A stretch of DNA of 5,722 nt from Flavobacterium sp. (GTDB lineage Bacteria > Bacteroidota > Bacteroidia > Flavobacteriales > Flavobacteriaceae). The position numbers were made by a program, and so were the translations under genes. Location of the stretch: contig JAIXTU010000276.1 of the NCBI GenBank assembly GCA_027483785.1, positions 1 to 5,722 of the forward strand, in the 5' to 3' direction. Positions 1 through 5,722 of the stretch are shown here, piece by piece; positions within the stretch are counted from its first letter, which is position 1, and each line of letters starts with the position of its first letter. The notes under the pieces are model-generated. The model had not been told where the DNA came from and ran no database searches. It saw only the letters and a list, made by a program, of their open reading frames with translations.

Positions 1-573
1 AACGCGCCAAAAACCGTCTTCTAAAAGCATCATTATCTTATAGGTAGCCGTATCTTGAACTTCGGTAATCAATTTTTCATTTTTAAAAATGCGCTGAAAT
101 TCAATTACATTTTTATCTGTAAACACTACTTGTTGCCCATCTTCACTGTAAAACTCTAATTTGGGATGATGTTTTAAAGAAGTGCTTTCAATGGAAACAT
201 GATTTCTTAAATTATAATCAATCGACTTAAATAGATTAACGCGCGCATTTTGTGTGTAGAAATCTTCAATCCCTTGCTTATCGTTTCTTTTCAGCGATTT
301 ATTCTTAACATACCAAGAAAATAAATAATCTTTCTCAATTTTCTTTAAGGTTGTGGGCTCCATTTTGCGCCCAATATTTTTCAATTCATCCCAAGTAACA
401 GCTGGTAAATAGGTGTCAACTGTTTCCTTCTCCAAGTGAAGCATCGAAGCTCTGTCGGCACCTGTATTCAAATAATTCAAAATACTGCTCAGACCAAATA
501 AAAGCAGCACATTTAAAACAATAAATGAGCTTACCAATAAAATCCGAATCATGCTTCTATTGTTGATGGTCAT
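1..573 (-). CDS. Gene C: membrane-anchored protein with NTF2-like extracytoplasmic domain (3' end outside window)
   Basis: The first 191 codons of a minus-strand gene are visible and still open at base 1, so the C-terminus is missing. The protein starts MTINNRSMIR, has one hydrophobic anchor at about residues 9-29, and then a soluble part that should lie outside the cytoplasm. Residues about 98-191 (a helical part with GIEDFYTQNARVNLF, then strands with KLEFYSEDGQQVVF and YKIMMLLEDGFWRV) look like an NTF2-like alpha+beta fold; the 'EDGxWRV' ending is typical of the last strand of such domains. What follows beyond the window is unknown; a further catalytic domain is possible but cannot be seen. 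The ATG at 573 overlaps the end of gene B by 17 bases. An alternative in-frame ATG at 552 (MIRILLV) begins 4 bases after gene B's stop and keeps the anchor, so the start is uncertain. Neither has a clear ribosome-binding site. The overlap points to co-transcription with genes A and B. I do not recognise a named family; the NTF2-like call is moderate. Confidence 0.8.
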   Translation of the reverse strand, partial: MTINNRSMIRILLVSSFIVLNVLLLFGLSSILNYLNTGADRASMLHLEKETVDTYLPAVTWDELKNIGRKMEPTTLKKIEKDYLFSWYVKNKSLKRNDKQGIEDFYTQNARVNLFKSIDYNLRNHVSIESTSLKHHPKLEFYSEDGQQVVFTDKNVIEFQRIFKNEKLITEVQDTATYKIMMLLEDGFWRV

Positions 574-1795
574 TACGTAAAATTGGAGTTTTCTTGGAAA
601 TACCAAGCGTTTTTATTTCTAATTGAAAATTGCCTGCTGCAACGATATCGTCTGAAATCTCAAAAAATGCCATTCCTTTTGAGGTTTCCTTTTCCAAAGT
701 AGCTACTATTTTATTCTCTTGAAAAACATTTACGACCACGTTAATTCCATCGGGAACCAATTGATTCATAAAACTTTTGATCGGGCCAACCCGTAGCGTT
801 CGATTATTGTGAGTTAAGGTATAATCAAACGAAGCGGTAACCGGTTTATAATTTATTGTTATTGAGTTACTTTCAGCAATTCCCATAACATAGGCGTTGA
901 CTTGATAGCTGTCTTGGTGATCTGGATGTAAAATTTGCGCGCTTGCAATTCCGTTAATCGTAGCTCCAAATGTCTTCAACAACATATTTTCTTTAGTTCG
1001 AATGATGAAATACACTAAGGTACCATCGCTAACAACATTTCCAAACTGATCGCGAATTATAGAAGTTGAAAAACGGGTAAGTTGGTTTCCATCTGCAAAT
1101 TCATGATTTCTGGAATAATTGATAGAAAAGTCTGTCGCAATATTCGGATAAACTTCGGTTTCAATTTCTTTAGACACAGTATTTTCACATTCAGTTGAAA
1201 CTAAAATCTTGCCGGCTTTATCTGGCGAATATATGTTATACCAAGCAATAAAGTTGTTGGTCCGCAAATCCAAACTGCTAACTTTTTGAAGAAACTGATA
1301 CTGCAATTTTACGGTAGTATTCGATTCTTTTGGGTTATCGAAACCGTCTGTTGGCACAACCACCATCATCGAGAACTCTTTTCCTCCTGCCATAATTTTG
1401 CGAGGACCGAGATAGTTTTCTAGAACTGTTTTTGTATTTCGATTTGGATGTATTTGGAATGAACCTGATACTATCGACTCATTTTTCAGAATCAAAAACC
1501 ACGATACTCTTCCCGTTTTTTCACAATAGTTCTCAGGTAAACTAAATACATAATTTCCTTTTTCTATACTTGCTTCTAAAAGTGTTTTTCCGTAAGAATG
1601 AATGATGAAGAGCTGCGGTTTTTCGTTGTTTGACTTTGGTTGAAATTCTAATTTTATCGGAGTTCCGGCTGTAAATTCTTTCAACTTTGTAACTAAAACA
1701 AAAGATTCTAATCGCGTAACCTCTTTCCTTGTAGCGAATGCGAAAAGAAATAGGGCGAAAATTATAAAAAGTATGTTTCGTTTTCGATTAATCAT
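557..1795 (-). CDS. Gene B: exported Ig-like (Big_1/invasin-type) beta-sandwich protein
   Basis: This is a complete 412-residue protein with a basic N-terminus (MINRKRN) and a hydrophobic stretch at about residues 8-21, which acts as an uncleaved anchor or signal peptide; there is no lipobox cysteine after it. The rest is soluble and rich in alternating beta strands. Residues about 220-316 fit a bacterial Ig-like domain of the Big_1/invasin type: RDQFGNVVSDGTLVYF (248-263), then NGIASAQI (281-288) and a closing strand with AYVMGIAES (301-309). Residues 27-120 and 125-215 look like two further beta-sandwich modules, and 318-405 a fourth; these are inferred from strand pattern only. No catalytic motif is visible, so a binding, scaffold or structural role at the cell surface or in the periplasm is likely. 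The ATG at 1795 overlaps gene A's TGA as ATGA, suggesting translational coupling, and the TAG at 557-559 lies inside the probable start of gene C. The function within the presumed glycan locus is unknown. Confidence 0.88.
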   Translation of the reverse strand: MINRKRNILFIIFALFLFAFATRKEVTRLESFVLVTKLKEFTAGTPIKLEFQPKSNNEKPQLFIIHSYGKTLLEASIEKGNYVFSLPENYCEKTGRVSWFLILKNESIVSGSFQIHPNRNTKTVLENYLGPRKIMAGGKEFSMMVVVPTDGFDNPKESNTTVKLQYQFLQKVSSLDLRTNNFIAWYNIYSPDKAGKILVSTECENTVSKEIETEVYPNIATDFSINYSRNHEFADGNQLTRFSTSIIRDQFGNVVSDGTLVYFIIRTKENMLLKTFGATINGIASAQILHPDHQDSYQVNAYVMGIAESNSITINYKPVTASFDYTLTHNNRTLRVGPIKSFMNQLVPDGINVVVNVFQENKIVATLEKETSKGMAFFEISDDIVAAGNFQLEIKTLGISKKTPILRNDHQQ

Positions 1796-4700
1796 CGCGG
1801 ATTGCCGATATAATTGTTGATTTCAATTTTCACATAATCAAAGCCTTCTCCTTTAACGCGCTGCAGCTGCTGCTCATTTTGGATTTGTTTTCTGTTTGGA
1901 ACCACGGCTTTAGAAATTTCAGCATTGTTAAGTCCGTTAACAAAACAATTCTCCAACGATGATTTTATCGTTTTACACGACAACAAATTCAACAACTTAT
2001 AATCGAAACTCTTTTTGCGCTGCACGCGAATACCTTCTCGCATAAAGTAATGATCGACATAAATCAGCTCTTTATTTGCGTTGTAATATGAAATCAGCAA
2101 TTGCGGTATCGTGCTTTCTTGAATACCGTAATTAAAAAGTGTTCCGCGTAAAAGTCCTTTTTCTATAAGCATATCTGATAGCGCAACTTCTGTGTACAAA
2201 TCAGTAGTAGCAACATTTCCCGCGCATTGTATGTCAAAAGTTAGAGGTTCATCGGTAATTTCAGAAGGAGAAAATTCATTGGGATTAAAAGTTTCAGGTT
2301 TCAAATCCGTATTTTTTACCCAAGCTACATCTTCAAAATCCACCTTAAAACTGCTAATTTCCATGGGTAAGAGTTTGTGTTTAATCTCGTACTTAGCATT
2401 GAAAGATGCCAATCTCTTATCTTTTTTACCGTATAAAGTGGCTTTTAAAACAACGTCGGCAGGAACGTTATCTACATTTTGAACTTCTCCAATAATCGTG
2501 TACGTATTATTATGTCTGATTAGTTTAGCTGATAAAATTTCAAGAACGGGTTGTTTTAAAACATCGTCGTGATAGGTTTGCTGCGTAGTTAAAATTCTTC
2601 GCCCGTGCTTGAAAAAGGCTGATTTATTGTTCGAAATAAATTGATCGGGCGGAATATCTAAATCTACTTTACTTGGTACTATAAACCACTTTCCCGCTTC
2701 TTTTACCAAATCGTGTGAGTAGTTTTTCTCGATAATCTCCAGCGGTGTAACCCATCTGGTTTTCGCAATAATTTTTGCAGTATTCTCAGTTTGAAAGAGC
2801 TCCTCGATAGCTACGGCATCTAATTTACCGTAAGAATTTAAGACGCCATCTTGAACCGCCGTTTCTAGTAAAAATTGGGGTAAGGATTTTTTTGCTTTAG
2901 GATCTACATAAGAATGTGCCCGCTCAAATTCTTTAAAATCAAGCGCGTCGTAATATGATTTAACCACGTTGGCAGCTGTTAATTGAGGCGTACTATTTAA
3001 GTAAAACTGATACGTGCAATAGAAAACAACAAGCAAAATCAAACCGCCCCACAGCTGCAAAAGTTGGAGCAGTTTAGATGGGAAAAGTACATAGTTGCTT
3101 TTGAACTTTAAAAAATCGGAGGGTAAAACGGGTTTGATTTTAAGTGCTTGAATAAAAATCATTTGAATATTCAAGATAAAAGCCACCACAATTGTAAGCA
3201 TGGGAATGATTCCCCACATTAATTTTTGATATAAAGGAACTTCTTCAAAAGGAAGAACTTTTGGCAACGGTGAAACATTAAGCTTCTCCCATACCATAAT
3301 CCCATTTTCCAGTTGCGTTAAACGATGCCAACCACAGAAGTACAAAATGGGGTCATAGAATTTATCGTTGGAAAAAACATATTTGAGATTGTATTTTTCG
3401 GGAACTGCTAAAAATTGTTGTAACGAACCTATTCCTTCTAAACCGCGAAACTTTGAATTTTCTAAGCGCTCAACAGCACGAGAAGTGAGCTCAGGAAGAC
3501 GCCGTGCGGAATGATAATTACCATCAACAGTTAGAGCCCGAGTTTGAAATGAAAGCGTTGCCATTTGATCTCCAAAGCCAAGGGGCAGATAACGCCATTG
3601 ATCGTGCTGGTCTTGGTTAAGAAAATTGACGATCGGAAGTGTATTAATTTTTTGTGGCTGAAACGGTCTAAAAAAACCTAAAGTAATGGTGAAAATAGCC
3701 ATAAAGAGAAAAGCTCCCGCAAAGAACATCGAAATAACTTTGTAATAAACAGAGCCAAATTTCTCCTGTATCCGAGTTCGTAAATCGGCCTCCACTAAGC
3801 GGTATACGAATTCGCCGAATATGGGTAAGCTCATTAAAGCTGCCCAAAGCGTAAACCGATCGAGAGTTAAAATATTAAAGGCATTAGAACCTAGTATTTT
3901 AAGGGGAATTGGCGTGGTGCCTCCAGTTCCCAATAAAGTTAACAATGAAATAGATAGTCCGAAAAACAAATAGCGTTTACTGAAATACCGATAAAAAATG
4001 TACGGAAGTATAAACAGTAAAACTCCCCAAGGAATGAGGAAAAACATAAGGCCAGACGACACAACTTCTAGGAAATTATCTCTGCTTCCGTGCGGAATAG
4101 GAACCTGCGTTATCGGATTCTTTTTCGAATTAATCCAATACGGAAGGATGCAAAAAAGGATTAAAAAAACAGCTGTTACGCCAAATGCAATTATTCGCTT
4201 CCATAAAGACAATAAACAGTTTAGAAATAGCTGTAAATTAACTTCTTCGTAAGTATGTACTTTTTCTCTAGCTACATCCATTACTGTCATTCCAATTAGC
4301 GGGAAAATAAAGAAAATCATTCCAAACAAAGGAGTAACATGATGAGAACAAACCGTTACGGCTATCAACGAGGTAGCGGTGAAAAAATACTTTTTAGTTC
4401 CCGTTTTTATCCACAAATAAATTTCGGGTAATGCATGCATCAAAACGGAAATACCAATGATACTAGGCAATTGTCCAAAAATGTGGAGTGTTTCTATGAA
4501 AGATGAGGAAAAAACAGCCACTAAAGCAGCATAACCCGCAACATCGCGATTTCCGGTAATAACTAACGAAAAACGAAAAACACCGGTAATAAAGAGAATT
4601 ACTGCAAGTATAGCGACTGTTATCAATCCAAATTTTAAGCCTCCTAAAAGCGATAACAAACCGATGCACTGGTGAACCAGTGGTGGATAACCCATTACCG

Positions 4701-4881
4701 TAAAACCGGTATACCAACTATAATTCCAAGGTTCAAACCAACTTTGAGCGTAATGATTGCCAAAAAACATGTGAATTAGGGCGTCGTACGAATTTTCGAG
4801 TGTGAAAAAAATGACACTGGAGTGAAATACTACGCCAATTATTAATGCAATCAGTAAGTATTTATTTGATTTTTCTCGCAC
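1792..4881 (-). CDS. Gene A: large polytopic membrane protein, GT-C/PTPS-related type, with C-terminal NTF2-like and tandem FxLYD-like domains
   Basis: The protein has 1029 residues. Hydrophobic segments occur near residues 8-28, 84-103, 114-128, 136-152, 166-180, 185-200, 231-250, 274-297, 303-318, 340-357, 383-403, 554-578 and 609-628. After the first helix comes a predicted outer loop with YDALIH (Asp33) and WYTGFTVMGYPPL (56-68). This resembles the first loop of GT-C glycosyltransferases and of the 'PTPS-related' membrane family (PF10131), whose role is not established. A long loop (about 404-553) contains VDGNYHSARRLPEL, KYVFSNDKFYDPIL and GWHRL. After the last helix, residues 634-740 (KSYYDALDF, GKWFIVPSKVD) look NTF2-like or DUF4878-like. 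Residues 778-858 (GEVQNVDNVPADVVLKATLY) and 905-1025 (GTLFNYG, LISYYNANKEL) look like two FxLYD-type Ig-like modules. The start is GTG at 4881: an in-frame TAG lies at 4905-4903, no ATG lies between, and the next ATG (residue 38) would remove the first helix. It is the first gene of the leftward operon. A role in surface glycan assembly is inference; transport or an envelope scaffold is also possible. Confidence 0.9.
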   Translation of the reverse strand: MREKSNKYLLIALIIGVVFHSSVIFFTLENSYDALIHMFFGNHYAQSWFEPWNYSWYTGFTVMGYPPLVHQCIGLLSLLGGLKFGLITVAILAVILFITGVFRFSLVITGNRDVAGYAALVAVFSSSFIETLHIFGQLPSIIGISVLMHALPEIYLWIKTGTKKYFFTATSLIAVTVCSHHVTPLFGMIFFIFPLIGMTVMDVAREKVHTYEEVNLQLFLNCLLSLWKRIIAFGVTAVFLILFCILPYWINSKKNPITQVPIPHGSRDNFLEVVSSGLMFFLIPWGVLLFILPYIFYRYFSKRYLFFGLSISLLTLLGTGGTTPIPLKILGSNAFNILTLDRFTLWAALMSLPIFGEFVYRLVEADLRTRIQEKFGSVYYKVISMFFAGAFLFMAIFTITLGFFRPFQPQKINTLPIVNFLNQDQHDQWRYLPLGFGDQMATLSFQTRALTVDGNYHSARRLPELTSRAVERLENSKFRGLEGIGSLQQFLAVPEKYNLKYVFSNDKFYDPILYFCGWHRLTQLENGIMVWEKLNVSPLPKVLPFEEVPLYQKLMWGIIPMLTIVVAFILNIQMIFIQALKIKPVLPSDFLKFKSNYVLFPSKLLQLLQLWGGLILLVVFYCTYQFYLNSTPQLTAANVVKSYYDALDFKEFERAHSYVDPKAKKSLPQFLLETAVQDGVLNSYGKLDAVAIEELFQTENTAKIIAKTRWVTPLEIIEKNYSHDLVKEAGKWFIVPSKVDLDIPPDQFISNNKSAFFKHGRRILTTQQTYHDDVLKQPVLEILSAKLIRHNNTYTIIGEVQNVDNVPADVVLKATLYGKKDKRLASFNAKYEIKHKLLPMEISSFKVDFEDVAWVKNTDLKPETFNPNEFSPSEITDEPLTFDIQCAGNVATTDLYTEVALSDMLIEKGLLRGTLFNYGIQESTIPQLLISYYNANKELIYVDHYFMREGIRVQRKKSFDYKLLNLLSCKTIKSSLENCFVNGLNNAEISKAVVPNRKQIQNEQQLQRVKGEGFDYVKIEINNYIGNPR

Positions 4882-4908
4882 AAAGAGTCTGGTATTTAAT
4901 AGCTACGG

Positions 4909-4916
4909 TAAAGATA
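4909..4916 (-). promoter_or_regulatory. Candidate -7 element for the leftward operon
   Basis: On the minus strand this reads TATCTTTA, matching the Bacteroidota -7 consensus TAnnTTTG at all fixed positions except the last. It would give a leader of roughly 20 bases before the GTG at 4881. No TTTG-type -33 element sits at the usual distance upstream; the nearest TTG (4949-4947) is about 30 bases away. The assignment is therefore weak. Confidence 0.22.
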
Positions 4917-4982
4917 CTGATAATGAAAAGAAAATAGTATAAAACGCAACTACACTTATCCTCAGTTCATCGAATGAAAACC

Positions 4983-5017
4983 TACCATTGGTCTAAAAAT
5001 CAAGACTTGAAATGGTA
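4983..5017. repeat. Inverted repeat TACCATT / AATGGTA, possible operator or hairpin
   Basis: TACCATT at 4983-4989 is perfectly inverted as AATGGTA at 5011-5017, with 21 bases between. Inside it, GTCT (4991-4994) can pair with AGAC (5003-5006), leaving an AAAAATCA loop. The element ends 8 bases before the candidate -7 of the REC-GT2 gene. It lies upstream of both genes and has no U-tract, so it is not an intrinsic terminator of either. A dyad recognised by a dimeric regulator is one reading; chance in A+T-rich DNA is the other. Confidence 0.35.
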
Positions 5018-5025
5018 AAGAAATC

Positions 5026-5033
5026 TACTTTAG
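5026..5033 (+). promoter_or_regulatory. Candidate -7 element for the REC-GT2 gene
   Basis: TACTTTAG matches TAnnTTTG with one mismatch and would give a leader of roughly 25-30 bases before the ATG at 5067. A TTG at 5007-5009 could serve as the -33 element, but the spacing is shorter than usual (about 16 bases between). It lies immediately downstream of the inverted repeat. Support is weak. Confidence 0.25.
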
Positions 5034-5066
5034 CTCCGAAATTTAGAATTAAGAAACTCCATCATT

Positions 5067-5722
5067 ATGAAAATATTAATCATCGACGACCAAGAATTGG
5101 TAGTGCTTTCTCTTTACAAATGTCTGACTGATTTAGGCTATCAGGTTGAAAGCTCAAACAATGTATTTGGTGCCATTAAAAAGTACGACGAATTTGAACC
5201 CAATTTAGTGATAGTAGATATAAATATGCCGGTTTTAGAAATAGACAGCCAAAAGAATGATACTACAAACATTAACGAAAAAGCTTCTGGCTTAGAAATC
5301 GTTAAATACATAAAAAAGATTAAAAGACACGCAACTCCAGTTATGATTTTATCTGGGAACAACGAAGAGGAAATCATCGTCAAAGGCTTTGAACTTGGAG
5401 CCGAAGATTATCTTAAAAAACCACTTAGTTTGAGCGAAATTGGTATTCGAGTGGGAAAATTATTGGGCACTCAAACTAATTTTACAGTGACCGACAGAGC
5501 CAAAAATAGAAATATTCAAAGCACTTGTATCGGTGTTGTAATTCCGTGCTATAATGAAGAAAATCGATTAGCGGTTAACGAATTTAAAACATTCATTCAT
5601 CAAAACTTGGGATACCATTTGTGTTTCGTTAATGATGGAAGTAAAGACAATACACTTGGCGTTTTGGAAGAAATCCGGAAATCAAATGAAGATCGGGTAA
5701 GTATTTACAACTGCGAAAAAAA
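5067..5722 (+). CDS. Response-regulator receiver (REC) domain fused to family-2 glycosyltransferase (3' end outside window)
   Basis: The reading frame is unbroken for 218 codons to the window edge; the rest of the gene is missing. Residues 1-133 are a receiver domain: MKILIIDDQE gives the acidic pair Asp7/Asp8, VIVDINMP gives the phospho-acceptor Asp51, LSG gives the switch Ser96, and LKKP gives Lys118. All the residues needed for phosphorylation are present. The Asp51-Ser96 spacing is 45 residues against 30 in CheY (from memory), because of a polar insertion at about 58-73. A linker (about 134-153) leads to a GT-A glycosyltransferase start: IGVVIPCYNEENRL (155-168) and CFVNDGSKDNT (186-196). 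This is the nucleotide-sugar binding part of GT2 enzymes similar to ALG5/DPM1 polyprenyl-phosphate hexose synthases. Such enzymes transfer a sugar from a nucleotide donor to a lipid phosphate at the cytoplasmic face. The DxD region and any C-terminal membrane helices are not visible. No DNA-binding output domain is seen so far. The product is likely a glycosyltransferase controlled by a histidine kinase; acceptor and sugar are unknown. Confidence 0.9.
   Translation, partial: MKILIIDDQELVVLSLYKCLTDLGYQVESSNNVFGAIKKYDEFEPNLVIVDINMPVLEIDSQKNDTTNINEKASGLEIVKYIKKIKRHATPVMILSGNNEEEIIVKGFELGAEDYLKKPLSLSEIGIRVGKLLGTQTNFTVTDRAKNRNIQSTCIGVVIPCYNEENRLAVNEFKTFIHQNLGYHLCFVNDGSKDNTLGVLEEIRKSNEDRVSIYNCEK

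Larger units (their letters stand above)
4882..5066. promoter_or_regulatory. Divergent intergenic region between gene A operon and REC-GT2 gene
   Basis: This is 185 bases of A+T-rich DNA between two outward-facing genes, so it must hold promoters for both unless they are read from elsewhere. It contains a weak -7-like string for each direction and a 7-base inverted repeat, listed separately. Neither start codon has a Shine-Dalgarno sequence: the leader before the GTG at 4881 is pyrimidine-rich (CTCTTT), and the one before the ATG at 5067 is AAGAAACTCCATCATT. I see no small ORF, tRNA or intrinsic terminator here. Confidence 0.6.

Noticed and set aside
2192..2482. Plus-strand open frame of 96 codons inside gene A
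   Set aside because: It lies fully antisense to the well-supported C-terminal region of gene A, shows no recognisable motif or start signal, and is best read as a shadow frame.
2886..2892. Run of T in gene A, a possible frameshift or slippage site
   Set aside because: The frame continues through it with coherent NTF2-like sequence on both sides, so there is no sign of a frameshift.
3998..4252. Plus-strand open frame of 84 codons inside gene A
   Set aside because: It is antisense to membrane segments of gene A, has no family resemblance and no ribosome-binding site; chance frame.
4463..4717. Minus-strand open frame of 84 codons in another frame of gene A
   Set aside because: It is a cysteine-rich out-of-frame reading of the same strand, without coding character; the gene A frame explains the sequence.
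4966..4978. Small hairpin TTCAT-CGA-ATGAA in the intergenic region
   Set aside because: Five base pairs around a three-base loop, with only one G/C position outside the arms and no U-tract, is too weak for a terminator and expected by chance.
5141..5383. Minus-strand open frame of 80 codons opposite the REC domain
   Set aside because: It is antisense to a receiver domain whose conserved residues are all present, so the plus-strand gene is real and this is its shadow.
5716..5722. Run of seven A at the window end, a possible slippage site
   Set aside because: It encodes Glu-Lys-Lys in frame and the sequence stops here, so nothing can be judged.

Overview
The window looks like a piece of a Bacteroidota chromosome, most likely from the flavobacterial side. 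This rests on several weak signs. The DNA is A+T-rich, the start codons have no recognisable Shine-Dalgarno sequence, and the only promoter-like strings resemble the Bacteroidota -7 element TAnnTTTG. The proteins also have the flavour of that phylum. No species or genus can be named from this sequence.

Layout: two transcription units diverge from a 185-base intergenic region (4882-5066). Leftward, on the minus strand, three tightly packed genes read in the order A (4881 to 1792), B (1795 to 557) and C (573 to beyond base 1, cut by the window edge). A and B overlap by 4 bases (ATGA). B and C overlap by 17 bases, or are separated by 4 bases if C uses its second ATG. They are very probably one operon. 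Rightward, on the plus strand, one gene starts at 5067 and is still open at the end of the window.

Gene A (1029 aa) is a polytopic membrane protein resembling GT-C-type glycosyltransferases and the uncharacterised 'PTPS-related' membrane family. It carries an NTF2-like domain and two Ig-like (FxLYD-type) modules at its C-terminus. Gene B (412 aa) is a membrane-anchored or secreted beta-sandwich protein with an invasin/Big_1-type Ig-like domain. Gene C (first 191 aa visible) has a single N-terminal membrane anchor and an NTF2-like extracytoplasmic domain; its C-terminus is missing. The plus-strand gene encodes an unusual fusion of an apparently phosphorylatable response-regulator receiver (REC) domain to a family-2 glycosyltransferase of the polyprenyl-phosphate hexose synthase type.

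Working model (inference): the locus makes or handles a cell-envelope or surface glycan. The REC-GT2 protein could form a lipid-linked sugar under two-component control. The GT-C-like protein A could use such a donor at the outer face of the membrane, with B and C as partners there. The REC-GT2 fusion, with a 15-residue insertion beside its phosphorylation site and divergent from an uncharacterised membrane/Ig/NTF2 operon, is the most interesting feature. No RNA genes, insertion sequences, CRISPR arrays or convincing terminators were seen.
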